In this document: positions 49,650-58,343 of the stretch, one piece after another
How positions within the stretch are numbered: position 1 is the stretch's first letter
How the letters are laid out: each line of letters begins with the position of its first letter
Origin: an uncultured Alphaproteobacteria bacterium
GTDB taxonomy: Bacteria; Pseudomonadota; Alphaproteobacteria; HIMB59; GCA-002718135
Direction: 5' to 3'
NCBI GenBank assembly: GCA_902595855.1
Contig: CACJRY010000006.1
Span: 1 to 64,000 of the forward strand
Length of the DNA: 64,000 nucleotides
The notes under the pieces: model-generated
The model's input: the letters and a program-made list of their open reading frames with translations, nothing else
Database searches by the model: none
Told to the model about the DNA's origin: nothing
Translations under genes and position numbers: made by a program

Positions 49650-49665
49650 AAATAATTTATTTTAT

Positions 49666-50457
49666 CTACCACTTTAGAGATAAAACTATATCATGAGGCT
49701 TAAAGCTTTGATTAATTATATTAATAGAATACTCAAAACCTTTAAAGGTATTTGATAAGCGCTCCTTAATCGATTTTTCTTCAAGAATAGTTTTGATATC
49801 TTCAGATTTAAATTCTTTTAATAAATAATTTGAACTAATAATGCTATTTAAGCAGTACCTGAGATTATTCTTACCTTTCTTTGCTTCTACTATGGCATCT
49901 TTTCTATATGATCTGGCAACTTGATTAATGAAAGAATGAACAAGAAATGAAACTTGACTTTCTTTTTTTTCATTTTGTAGTTTCTGGTCTATTTTGTGAT
50001 TTTCTATGGTTAATTTAGTCAACTGACGAAGTTCTCGGATAAATTCATCATCGGGTAGGGTAGCTAGATGTTTATCTTCTTCATCAATTTTATTCTCATT
50101 ATTTTTAATTTCCATTTGTCTTTGTTTTTTAAATGCTGGGAGAGAATCTATCGGCGCTGTTGTTATATTTCTCTCGAATAGAGTTAAAATATTCTCTAAA
50201 TCATTTGGAAATCTTTCTAATATCTCTGTTGTGCTGAGATTTTTTTGGCTATTGCCAATGGCATAAATGAATACATTTTCTTTATCTGAAGGATATATTC
50301 TAATTGTGGACCTAATATTTGCTTTGCCAAAGACAATGTAGATTCCTGGGTGGATAGTTTCATGAACAATTCTTACTCTAGCATTAGTATTAATATTGAT
50401 GAAAATCTCTTCAATTTTCTTTTCTAACTTATTGAAATTACTAATTACTTCTTGCAT
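49666..50457 (-). CDS. hypothetical protein, 263 aa (last gene of the 53669-49666 operon)
   Basis: Soluble protein with an N-terminal beta region (RIVHETIHPGIYIVF and IRIYPSDKENVFIYAIG) and a charged helical rest with a possible coiled coil (about 105-165). No motif recognised. ATG at 50457 is preferred over the TTG before it. It ends 17 bases from the tRNA-Arg fragment, nine bases after the upstream gene. Less AT-rich than the flanking core, like the rest of this operon. Confidence 0.55.
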   Translation of the reverse strand: MQEVISNFNKLEKKIEEIFININTNARVRIVHETIHPGIYIVFGKANIRSTIRIYPSDKENVFIYAIGNSQKNLSTTEILERFPNDLENILTLFERNITTAPIDSLPAFKKQRQMEIKNNENKIDEEDKHLATLPDDEFIRELRQLTKLTIENHKIDQKLQNEKKESQVSFLVHSFINQVARSYRKDAIVEAKKGKNNLRYCLNSIISSNYLLKEFKSEDIKTILEEKSIKERLSNTFKGFEYSINIINQSFKPHDIVLSLKW

Positions 50458-50466
50458 CAATAATAT

Positions 50467-51039
50467 TTAAAGTCCTTTTGTGTCAAAATTAATATCTGAC
50501 TCGTCAAATTCTATATATTCATCCTCTTCAACATCTTCATTAGCCAATTCTTCAACAATAGGTCTTGGTAAACGAGAAAGGCATATTTCAATCGTTTTGA
50601 GAGTACTGGAAGTACCAAAACAGATCATATCGAGTTGAGTGTCGATAGAATCCTTTATCTGACAGTATTTTTGAAATTCAGGCTTAAGAGGGACAATATT
50701 ATCCTGTTTATTGGAGAAAGTAATTGATCGCCAATTTTCACCAAGTTCTTTGCTATCCATTTCACACATATTCCAGTATTTTTCATAGAAATACTCTTCC
50801 ATTTGGGCCGTTATATTAGTTGCGCTCCACACAGGGATTAATTGCTTTGATTTTGCAATAATTGAGTCGATTTCATCATTTTTACTATCAACAATAACTG
50901 TATAATCTGTAAAAAAATCATTTGGTAGAATTGGCTGAATTTTATAGTGAATATCTTCGTGAAATAATTCATGTTTATCAATAGGTAAATCTAATGATTT
51001 AAATTTTTTTCTTATATCTATACCGAATAATGAGTTCAT
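50467..51039 (-). CDS. hypothetical protein, 190 aa
   Basis: Soluble acidic protein with a C-terminal Glu/Asp-rich tail (VEEDEYIEFDESDINFD). No domain recognised. Its start overlaps the 59-aa membrane peptide gene by four bases (ATGA). Located third from the end of the leftward operon. Confidence 0.55.
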   Translation of the reverse strand: MNSLFGIDIRKKFKSLDLPIDKHELFHEDIHYKIQPILPNDFFTDYTVIVDSKNDEIDSIIAKSKQLIPVWSATNITAQMEEYFYEKYWNMCEMDSKELGENWRSITFSNKQDNIVPLKPEFQKYCQIKDSIDTQLDMICFGTSSTLKTIEICLSRLPRPIVEELANEDVEEDEYIEFDESDINFDTKGL

Positions 51040-51215
51040 ATATTAGTCGAAATAGCAGGTTTAATCACCGTATTATGTTCTAATTTCTTCTTATAATACT
51101 CATAATCCATATAAAAAATGGATATTGCTGATACACATATTGTAAGAGTTATTGCTACAAGCAAAATAGCTATCAGCTGAAATATACGTTGATCTAGTTC
51201 TATATGAAACTTCAT
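51036..51215 (-). CDS. 59-aa single-TM peptide
   Basis: Has a GGGAGG ribosome site six bases before the ATG and one TM helix (about 12-34) followed by a short basic tail. Its stop overlaps the next gene start as ATGA, and its start follows the previous stop without a gap. The strong site and overlaps support a real small membrane protein of this operon. Confidence 0.65.
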   Translation of the reverse strand: MKFHIELDQRIFQLIAILLVAITLTICVSAISIFYMDYEYYKKKLEHNTVIKPAISTNI

Positions 51216-51533
51216 TTATCCTCCCAGTGCTAATTTAATACTCACATTTAAGGTAATTAAAATGCTCATTACAAAAATTAATGGCGTCATGCTTGTTGGT
51301 AAAAGCACAGTACCAATAGAATTGTATAAAAAACGCCTTAACATGATCAAATTTAATAATATTTTTGTGAAGAGTAGGTGGTAATACATCTTAAGTAGAT
51401 CATTTGGTCTGTAAGGAGAGAAATACTTCCACAACCTTGCAGCACGAATAGCATGATAACGAAAATTTCTATCGAGATAGGGGAGTCTTTGTTTGCCTTC
51501 TTTTATTAATTGATTGGATTTACTAATTTTCAA
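51216..51533 (-). CDS. hypothetical protein with two possible TM helices, 105 aa
   Basis: Starts at TTG overlapping the DUF2130-like stop (TTGA). The N-terminal half is basic (RLPYLDRNFRYHAIRAARLW), the C-terminal half holds two hydrophobic helices. This suggests a membrane-tethered basic head, possibly binding RNA, DNA or lipid. Not recognised. Confidence 0.55.
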   Translation of the reverse strand: MKISKSNQLIKEGKQRLPYLDRNFRYHAIRAARLWKYFSPYRPNDLLKMYYHLLFTKILLNLIMLRRFLYNSIGTVLLPTSMTPLIFVMSILITLNVSIKLALGG

Positions 51534-52615
51534 TGATCACTCTCTATTTTGGGTAAATCTAAATTATCTATTGTTTTAATAGAGTTTCCAGCAAGCCCCT
51601 TTAAGGAACCGTAAATATTGGAGGTGTTTTTCACAAGAATGGACAACTGTTTCTCTCTTTTGGTCCAATGTGCATTCTGTGATCTTTTTTCACTTTCTAA
51701 ATCATCCTGGAGTCGCATAAAAGTATCTACAATCGACTCCATTTCCGATTTAAACTCATGTCCTGTCACATAATTAAATATTAAGGATGATTTATCAGTT
51801 CTGTTTAGTTGTGTACTTAATACGTTGTTTACTTCTAGTATCATCAATCTCAGTGAATTAATTAAAAATTTAAACTGTGTGAATGTACAAATCCAAACAC
51901 CTTTTAATTGCTTACCAGACGAATGACCTTTGGGCATGACATTGGTGACAATTATCGAAATCATGCATCCGGAATTTTTGGAATCTTCTTTAACTTTATC
52001 AATCCAAGAATTTTGAAAATCTTTTGCACGCTTGCTTTCAATACACATCTTTCCAGCAACAGATCCTGCTGAATGAACTTCATGAATAACGTCTGCGCCC
52101 CTTGCACCTTTTTTAATCTCATTAATATTATCTTCAGGGAACTCTTCTTTCAGCCACTCTTCAATTTGTAATTCTTGGGCTTCTCCTTGTAGCTGAACCG
52201 AGCCTTGACTGGCGCGTGTTTGCATTTTCTGCATATCCTCTTTTATTTGTTTAATTTGGATGTCTTTTTCCTTAATAACTGCCTCTTTTTTATCAAGTTC
52301 AGTTGATAGTTTTTCATCAAATTTTAGAGCAATTTCGCTCTCCATTTCATTTCTTTTGCGTTCAAGAGACTTGATTCTCGCTTTCATTTTATTTTGATCA
52401 ACAATCTTATTAGAATATTCTTCCAACTCATTATCCTTTTCGTTAAGCTGTTCTAAATATTCGTTTTCAATTTTTTTTCGAAGAGATACTTCAGTTTCTT
52501 TTTTTATTTTTTCTTTATCTCTTGAGACATAGGTATCAATGATGGCTTGTTCGATATTAATACCTTTAGAGCAGTGAGGGCATTGAATATTATTATCTTC
52601 TTTTTTATTGGGCAT
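51530..52615 (-). CDS. DUF2130-like protein with zinc-knuckle and coiled coil
   Basis: 361 aa. Starts with a CPHCSKGI zinc-knuckle half (about 12-19), then a long charged coiled coil (about 30-145), then a globular domain with EEWLKEEFPEDNINEIKKGARGADVIHEV and MCIESKRAKDF, the DUF2130 signature related to PD-(D/E)XK-type folds (Glu-x-Lys: ESKRAK). DUF2130 proteins occur near conflict systems. The ATG at 52615 overlaps the previous stop (TAATG). Probably nucleic-acid acting. Confidence 0.7.
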   Translation of the reverse strand: MPNKKEDNNIQCPHCSKGINIEQAIIDTYVSRDKEKIKKETEVSLRKKIENEYLEQLNEKDNELEEYSNKIVDQNKMKARIKSLERKRNEMESEIALKFDEKLSTELDKKEAVIKEKDIQIKQIKEDMQKMQTRASQGSVQLQGEAQELQIEEWLKEEFPEDNINEIKKGARGADVIHEVHSAGSVAGKMCIESKRAKDFQNSWIDKVKEDSKNSGCMISIIVTNVMPKGHSSGKQLKGVWICTFTQFKFLINSLRLMILEVNNVLSTQLNRTDKSSLIFNYVTGHEFKSEMESIVDTFMRLQDDLESEKRSQNAHWTKREKQLSILVKNTSNIYGSLKGLAGNSIKTIDNLDLPKIESDH

Positions 52616-52719
52616 TAAAATAACCATTTGATAATTAAATAGACAAGCACGACAAAACCAATCAATGATATTATTAACGACAATAAACTACCAAAAAGAC
52701 CAAATATAAAATTCAACAT
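52615..52719 (-). CDS. 34-aa single-TM peptide
   Basis: Almost a single hydrophobic helix (about 8-30) with a Lys/Trp end. Its start overlaps the previous stop and its stop overlaps the next start, both as TAATG. Such double overlap argues for a real tiny membrane peptide between the ARPP-1-like and DUF2130-like genes. Confidence 0.55.
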   Translation of the reverse strand: MLNFIFGLFGSLLSLIISLIGFVVLVYLIIKWLF

Positions 52720-53669
52720 TACAGTTCCTCTCTCATTTTTTTAGAAAAACACGTAAAGTGAATGATAGTTCCATTTAAAATAAGTACAGTTGCACAAATG
52801 TTATCAGAGTTAATCGTAAATAAATTTCCTAAACCATTATTCTTGCATTGTTTAGCAACAGAATTATCAGCTTCATTGAGAAGTTTTTTGGCGTCATTTA
52901 AACTTGGTGTCGCATTAGATGATCTCTTTTCTATAGCATCCAGGGCATAACTTTTAAGAAGTTGTGTATAGTGACTCGAAAAAAGATCATGATTTGAAAA
53001 TAACTCAAAACCAAGTACACGATTACCAATGGCAAAAATCGCACCAACAGCTTGTTCTGGCATTATTAATTCACTCTCAAATTCTTTTAAAATATTTTCT
53101 TTATTTTTATAAATATCTTGCATACTCTCACTTGAAGAGTAGTCATTGAAACTTGAAAACTTCCTATTAATTTGCTCCCAGGCTTGTTGTTGATCGGCAG
53201 ATTGATCATACGCCATATTTGAATCTTCCTCTGATCTAGAACTCATAGTTTCCATTTTAGAAAAACGAGCTTTCGCAAACATGGATGAGTCTCTTGATGC
53301 AAATTCTCTATCAGTTCTACTCCATCTTCCTCGCTCACTGCAAAGAACACTAACAGTAGTTTTTTCTTTAGGGGGTAGGAGAGTAGATACGGTAATTACT
53401 CTATTTTGCTTTAATCCTTGTGCTGTAATTGTTTGCCCATCAATAATAAATATTGGAAAAGGGCTATTGTTTGTAAAATATAATGAAGGTACATATCCTT
53501 CTTCTGAAATTTCTGAGATTTTTAGAGAATTGTCATTAATCGCATCGTGAAAAACACTACAATTATTTGAACAATTTCTTCCTATAATAGGAAATATCGT
53601 TAAATTTTTATATTTCTTAGGATTATCTATTAGAGTATCCTGGAGTGTTGTGTTTTGTTGAGTTATCAT
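52719..53669 (-). CDS. ARPP-1-like domain protein
   Basis: 316 aa, first gene of the leftward operon. It fits the ARPP-1 family (a domain named for association with ARG/rhodanese/phosphatase proteins): KNLTIFPIIGRN, YFTNNSPFPIFIIDGQTI, GLKQNRVITVSTLLPPKEKTTVSVLCSERGRW. The C-terminal third is helical. The family has no firm function but is found beside conflict and stress genes. Start MITQQNTTL at 53669, divergent from the ATPase gene at 53761. Confidence 0.7.
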   Translation of the reverse strand: MITQQNTTLQDTLIDNPKKYKNLTIFPIIGRNCSNNCSVFHDAINDNSLKISEISEEGYVPSLYFTNNSPFPIFIIDGQTITAQGLKQNRVITVSTLLPPKEKTTVSVLCSERGRWSRTDREFASRDSSMFAKARFSKMETMSSRSEEDSNMAYDQSADQQQAWEQINRKFSSFNDYSSSESMQDIYKNKENILKEFESELIMPEQAVGAIFAIGNRVLGFELFSNHDLFSSHYTQLLKSYALDAIEKRSSNATPSLNDAKKLLNEADNSVAKQCKNNGLGNLFTINSDNICATVLILNGTIIHFTCFSKKMREEL

Positions 53670-53760
53670 TTTTTCTCTTTTCTGATAATGAAGATAATAA
53701 TAAAAAGTTTATTCATCTCTAGTGGTGGAAAGAAATTTTTTTTTTGCTATTGTATTTTAA

Positions 53761-55848
53761 ATGATTGAAAATTTTCAAATAAGTAATTTTAAAGGTTTTA
53801 ATGAACCTCTTAAAATTGATATTGCTCCCATAACTCTAATATTTGGTCCGAATAGTTCTGGAAAATCTTCAATAATTAATAGTTTACAAATGTTAAAATA
53901 TAGTGGTCCCAATTCAATTCAAACATATGTTGAGGGTTTTTTAGATTTAGGGAAAACTGAAGAAATTCTATCAAGACAAAATAAAAACATTAACAAGTAT
54001 ATTAGCTATTCTTTCACTTTTAAATATTCAAATCTTGATAAGCCTAAGGGGTCAACTTTATTAAATGCAAAAGAAGTAAAAATAAAAAAAGAATTTAAAT
54101 TAAATAAAGATAAATTATTCGAACTAAGCGCAATTACATTTTATATTGAAAATAATTTTCTTTTTTCTCTTGATATAAAAATTGCTGAACGATCTAATAC
54201 TTATCTTGCTACATTAAAAAAATTTTCAAAAGATTATAAATTTTTAAAAAATATTTTTAATTTAGATTATTTTGAAGATGATAATTTTTTTCTTAAAAAT
54301 TCAAGAAAAATTGATTTTGTAATTAATCAGAGGTTAAAAGATGAAAAATTGCAAGACTCAAAAATAATAGAAAATAAAAATAAAGTACAAACTTTTGAAT
54401 TTGCGACAGACAATATCAAAGAGTATCAAAATCTCTATTTAGATTTTAAAAAAACCAATAATACTGAAAAAATTATTAATTTTTTTAAAAGAAAAAATGA
54501 TTTTTATAATTTTGAATTTTACTTAATTGAGAATTTATTAAAAAATAAAAGAATTAAAAATTCTATAATTAAAAAATTATTTGATAATGAATACTCTCAA
54601 GAAATTGACGATGTTTTTGGCGATACCTTTGACAGATCAACTTTTGTCATTTCATATTTAAATAAAAAACTACAAGAAATTTTTAATATTGATGATGAAA
54701 ATTATATATTTATTGAGTCAACAGAAAAATATCTTGAATGGGTGGATTTAGATTTAGATAATACTGTTTATAAAATTTTAACAAAAGAAATGGAAAAAAT
54801 TGGAAATGAATTAAAAATGCAACCTTTTGCCGATGAATTTCAAAATTTTACAACAGAAGAATTAAAGAAATTTATAGTTATTTTTAATGATTTATCCGAT
54901 GTTTTTAGAAAAATTTCAATTAATAAATTTAAAACAAATTGGAAAACTTTTGAAAAAAAGTTTTATGACTATATTGCTGATAACCTAAAAAATAATTTTC
55001 AACTCAATATTGAATTAGGCTACGCTTATGGAACATCAAAACCAAAAGCAGTATTTGAAAGAAAAAAAAATACTTTAATTGATTATTTAAATATTACGAA
55101 AGAAAATTTTTTTTCAAATATTGAAGATATAATTGATCATTGCGATGCGCTAATAGATGAGTCTTTAAATAACTTTACATTTATTCCCTGTTACAGGAGT
55201 TACGAGAGAGTTTATAGGGCTACACAAAAAAGTTTTAGATCACTAAATGAAATTAGTAAATCTACATCTGATTTAGTAGATGCATTAAGTGATGATCCTG
55301 TTTTATTAAAAGAAGTAAATGAATGGCTTTTATCATCTGCATTCAATTCAGAAATCTTAATTGAAAAAAATAGTGATACAAAAATAATGTATATTGTTGA
55401 AAAAGAGACAGGCGTACGTATTAACATAGCAGATGCTGGATCAGGTATACGAAATTTAATACCAATAATCACTGTTTCAATTCTATCAAATAAAAACCAA
55501 AATAATTTAAAGAATATATCTTCAAAAATGACCCCAGATCCAATTATTGGACTCGAAGAACCTGAAGTTAATCTGCATCCCAAGATTCAAATAGATTTAA
55601 CTCAATTTTTAATTCAATTTTCAAAAAATAAAAAATTTATTATTGAAACTCATAGTGAGTTAATGATGAGAAAATGCCAGCAATTAATCAGAAATGGAAA
55701 AATTGGTAAAGAAAAAGTTAAAGTTTATTGTGTCAGAAAAAATAAAGATGGACACTATGTTGATGAAATAAGATTAGATAAATTTGGCAATTTTAGAGAT
55801 GAGTGGCCACATGGTTTTTTCAAAGAAAGAATGGATTTAATTGACTAA
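53761..55848 (+). CDS. AAA ATPase (OLD/DUF3696-type)
   Basis: 695 aa SMC/OLD-like ATPase. Walker A GPNSSGKSS (29-37) at the N-terminus and Walker B IIGLEEPEVNLHPK (595-608) with the H-switch ETHS (629-632) at the C-terminus; the middle ~450 residues are helical with a likely coiled coil. The last ~60 residues after the switch fit DUF3696. No TOPRIM motif is visible, so the effector lies in the next gene. Overlaps that gene by one base (TAATG). Typical of ATP-driven sensor subunits of two-gene anti-phage systems. Confidence 0.85.
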   Translation: MIENFQISNFKGFNEPLKIDIAPITLIFGPNSSGKSSIINSLQMLKYSGPNSIQTYVEGFLDLGKTEEILSRQNKNINKYISYSFTFKYSNLDKPKGSTLLNAKEVKIKKEFKLNKDKLFELSAITFYIENNFLFSLDIKIAERSNTYLATLKKFSKDYKFLKNIFNLDYFEDDNFFLKNSRKIDFVINQRLKDEKLQDSKIIENKNKVQTFEFATDNIKEYQNLYLDFKKTNNTEKIINFFKRKNDFYNFEFYLIENLLKNKRIKNSIIKKLFDNEYSQEIDDVFGDTFDRSTFVISYLNKKLQEIFNIDDENYIFIESTEKYLEWVDLDLDNTVYKILTKEMEKIGNELKMQPFADEFQNFTTEELKKFIVIFNDLSDVFRKISINKFKTNWKTFEKKFYDYIADNLKNNFQLNIELGYAYGTSKPKAVFERKKNTLIDYLNITKENFFSNIEDIIDHCDALIDESLNNFTFIPCYRSYERVYRATQKSFRSLNEISKSTSDLVDALSDDPVLLKEVNEWLLSSAFNSEILIEKNSDTKIMYIVEKETGVRINIADAGSGIRNLIPIITVSILSNKNQNNLKNISSKMTPDPIIGLEEPEVNLHPKIQIDLTQFLIQFSKNKKFIIETHSELMMRKCQQLIRNGKIGKEKVKVYCVRKNKDGHYVDEIRLDKFGNFRDEWPHGFFKERMDLID

Positions 55849-57011
55849 TGATTTTTAACTACGCTTTATCTCATTATTCAATAGAAGAAGTGAGCTTTGA
55901 TGAAACGACTTATGAAAATTTGAAATCATTACTTAAATCTGTTGATAATGAAAATATAATTTTAATAGTTGATGCTGGAGGTAAAATAATTTCAAGGCTT
56001 AAAAATAGCATTAAAGAATTTATTAAATTAAAAAATACTGATTATTTATTTAATCTTTTAGAAAAAATTCAAGATAAAAGAAAATTTTATAGACATAATC
56101 ATGTCTATGAAGAGGATAAAGTTGAGGAATTTATTGAATCTATTTACAAATCAGGAATTATCCTAGATGCTGTAATAACTGATCAAGAAGAACAAAATAG
56201 ATTTAAAAAATCAATTCCCTTAAATGAATTTTCTGAAGAACATGAAATTGATAAAGAGAGAATTAAAATTCATGAAAAGGGGATAAACCTAATTAAATTA
56301 AATCAAAATGAGTTGAATGCTCATTATCAACGAGTAGTTTGGGATACATCAGATTTTGTATATATTGACTATAATTTAGGTAAATTTGGTTTGAGCACTG
56401 AAGAGATAAGGAATATTTCTTGTAAATTTGAAGCTGACAAAGATGAAAAAAAATGGAGGATAGGGAATAAAGACTTTAAAAAGGATTATAATGACCAAAC
56501 AGAAAAATGGTGGCATGGATTTAATGCCTTAAAAATTGCAATAGAAGATATTAGCAAAGAAATTTCAAAAGATGAACGTATTAATATTAAAATCTTTACC
56601 CCTCAACCTTTCCCAATTTACAACAATATAACTGATGTTTCGAAAAAAATAAGATTATTGGAGGATAATAAAAAATTATTGGAATGTTTGAATCATGTAA
56701 TTTTTAACAAATTAAAAACTAAAAATCTTGATTATGAGCTTTACTATTTTGATCCCCTGGAGAAAGGTAAAAGTGAGTTAGGAAAAGGTCCACATAATCG
56801 TTACTTATTTTCAGCTAGCTCAAAATCTATAGATGTTGGAATGGGATTGGATATTTTTTCATCAAGAAATAAGCAAATTCAGCAAGGCAGATGGAATTTT
56901 TCTGGAGATAAAGTAGACTTGATTGAAGAAATAATGGCAAAAAACCCAAGAAAAATTGTCGATTTTACTAATATTATTGATGAATTAAATAAATCTCTAA
57001 AAGATACTTGA
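55848..57011 (+). CDS. effector-like protein with PLD/MIT_C-like C-terminus
   Basis: 387 aa, partner of the preceding ATPase (TAATG overlap). The N-terminal strand IILIVDAGGKIISRL suggests a Rossmann-type or nuclease-like start. The C-terminal domain has HNRYLFS (from about 316) and VGMGLDIFSS (about 330-339), resembling the H-x-R...GxGLDxF pattern of MIT_C/phospholipase-D-like domains found in conflict proteins. No second HKD motif is seen, so catalytic activity is uncertain. Likely the effector of a two-gene system. Confidence 0.6.
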   Translation: MIFNYALSHYSIEEVSFDETTYENLKSLLKSVDNENIILIVDAGGKIISRLKNSIKEFIKLKNTDYLFNLLEKIQDKRKFYRHNHVYEEDKVEEFIESIYKSGIILDAVITDQEEQNRFKKSIPLNEFSEEHEIDKERIKIHEKGINLIKLNQNELNAHYQRVVWDTSDFVYIDYNLGKFGLSTEEIRNISCKFEADKDEKKWRIGNKDFKKDYNDQTEKWWHGFNALKIAIEDISKEISKDERINIKIFTPQPFPIYNNITDVSKKIRLLEDNKKLLECLNHVIFNKLKTKNLDYELYYFDPLEKGKSELGKGPHNRYLFSASSKSIDVGMGLDIFSSRNKQIQQGRWNFSGDKVDLIEEIMAKNPRKIVDFTNIIDELNKSLKDT

Positions 57012-57059
57012 ATTAATTTTTAGTTTTACTATTATTATATTTAGACATTGCAGCATGGT

Positions 57060-57935
57060 ATGCATTTACATCCAGTGGGCTCGCTGCAGGCCCCAGAGTC
57101 TATACAAAGCAAAATCTGGAATAAATCCAGATCCAATTCAATTTCTCATTCAGTTGAGTTAAAACTTATTGATAATTTCAAAAAAAATAAGTGTAGATCT
57201 TCTTATAATAAGCTTTTTTACAGTCATTTAAAAATTGTAAATAAAATTGCTATAAGATTTTCAAAAGTCAAAAATGAATTATTTTTTGAGTTACAAAGTG
57301 AAGGCTTTAAAGGGTTAGCTCATGCTATAAATGAAATTAACCCAGGAAAAGCAAGGTTGTCAACTTATGCACCTTATTGGATAAAATATTATATTGAGCT
57401 ATTTTTTGTTCAGAATAATTTTGGAAATGTATCACTTGGCAAAAGTTCTGTTGAAAAAAAAATATTTTATTATTTAAGAAATTTACAAAAAGAAAAAAAT
57501 GAAATTAATGATACAGAAATTTTAAAAATTGCTAAGAAAAACAATGTTAAAATATCTTTAGTTAAAGATATAGTTTCACTTGTATCTTTTAAGATTAATC
57601 CTTCAAGCAATATAAATTCTCATAATTTTGAAAATACATCCCCAACAAACCTGTTATTGAATAATTTTTCTTATGAAATGCATTTGAAAGATAATACAAA
57701 TCAAGACCCATCTCACAATATTGATGTATCAAAGCAAATGAGTAAAATTAAATCTTGGCTATCAACCATCAATCAAAGAGACAGAAGAATTTTTGAAAAA
57801 AAACATTTTTATGACAAAACATTCAATGAAATTGCAAAAGAAGAGAATATTTCTTTCCAAAGAGTAAGTCAAATTGATAAAAAAACATTCAATGAACTAA
57901 AAAAACATATGATGGGGTATTCTTATGCTGCTTAA
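57060..57935 (+). CDS. divergent RpoH-like sigma factor
   Basis: 291 aa. Region 2 is visible at about 55-135: LFYSHLKIVNKIAIRF, ELQSEGFKGLAHAIN, RLSTYAPYWIKYYIE and the RpoH-specific EKKIFYYLRN (RpoH usually has KKLFFNLR). Region 4 has KSWLSTINQRDRRIFEKKHF and a recognition helix ISFQRVSQIDKKTFNEL. The rest is very divergent, so it is unlikely to be the housekeeping RpoH. ATG at 57060 is chosen; a TTG at 57048 is possible. Encoded inside a defence island, just before TerB-like and MORC genes, so it may drive or respond to that operon. Confidence 0.82.
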   Translation: MHLHPVGSLQAPESIQSKIWNKSRSNSISHSVELKLIDNFKKNKCRSSYNKLFYSHLKIVNKIAIRFSKVKNELFFELQSEGFKGLAHAINEINPGKARLSTYAPYWIKYYIELFFVQNNFGNVSLGKSSVEKKIFYYLRNLQKEKNEINDTEILKIAKKNNVKISLVKDIVSLVSFKINPSSNINSHNFENTSPTNLLLNNFSYEMHLKDNTNQDPSHNIDVSKQMSKIKSWLSTINQRDRRIFEKKHFYDKTFNEIAKEENISFQRVSQIDKKTFNELKKHMMGYSYAA

Positions 57936-57971
57936 AATGTTATATTTTTCTTTGAAAATAAAGGAATTAAA

Positions 57972-58343
57972 ATGGATACAAACTATTCTAAGGATGACAA
58001 TAAAATCCGTATTCTTGTTTTGGTTGCTATTGCAGACAAAGAATTTCATGAAAGTGAAGACAAGATGATTAGAAAAATACTAAAGGAACATAATATCGAG
58101 TCAAAAAATTATAACTCAATTAAAAGTGAAGTATTAAATTCACCTGAAACTTTTGATGAAATTTGTGCAAACTCACTAAAGCGCATTAAGAATGAAAATG
58201 AGCAACAGGATTTATTAAAAATACTATTTGTTCTCTCAATGGCTGATTTTATCCTTCACGAAGATGAAATTAGATTTATTGAGCTCTGCGCAAAAGAATG
58301 GGGGATTTATGGAGACTCATTGAAGGAAATGATTAGGGATTAA
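57972..58343 (+). CDS. TerB-like protein
   Basis: 123 aa helical protein. The paired motif VAIADKEFHESEDKMI and LSMADFILHEDEIRFIEL is the TerB pattern of repeated acidic helix ends, which bind metal in tellurite-resistance TerB. Such domains occur in phage-defence and membrane-stress loci. It starts 36 bases after the sigma gene with GGAATT before the ATG and ends on the base before the MORC gene. Confidence 0.7.
   Translation: MDTNYSKDDNKIRILVLVAIADKEFHESEDKMIRKILKEHNIESKNYNSIKSEVLNSPETFDEICANSLKRIKNENEQQDLLKILFVLSMADFILHEDEIRFIELCAKEWGIYGDSLKEMIRD

Noticed and set aside
51530-52615. SMC-like or RmuC protein
   Set aside because: The coiled coil suggested this, but no Walker motifs are present and the CPHC knuckle plus ESKRAK region fit DUF2130 better.
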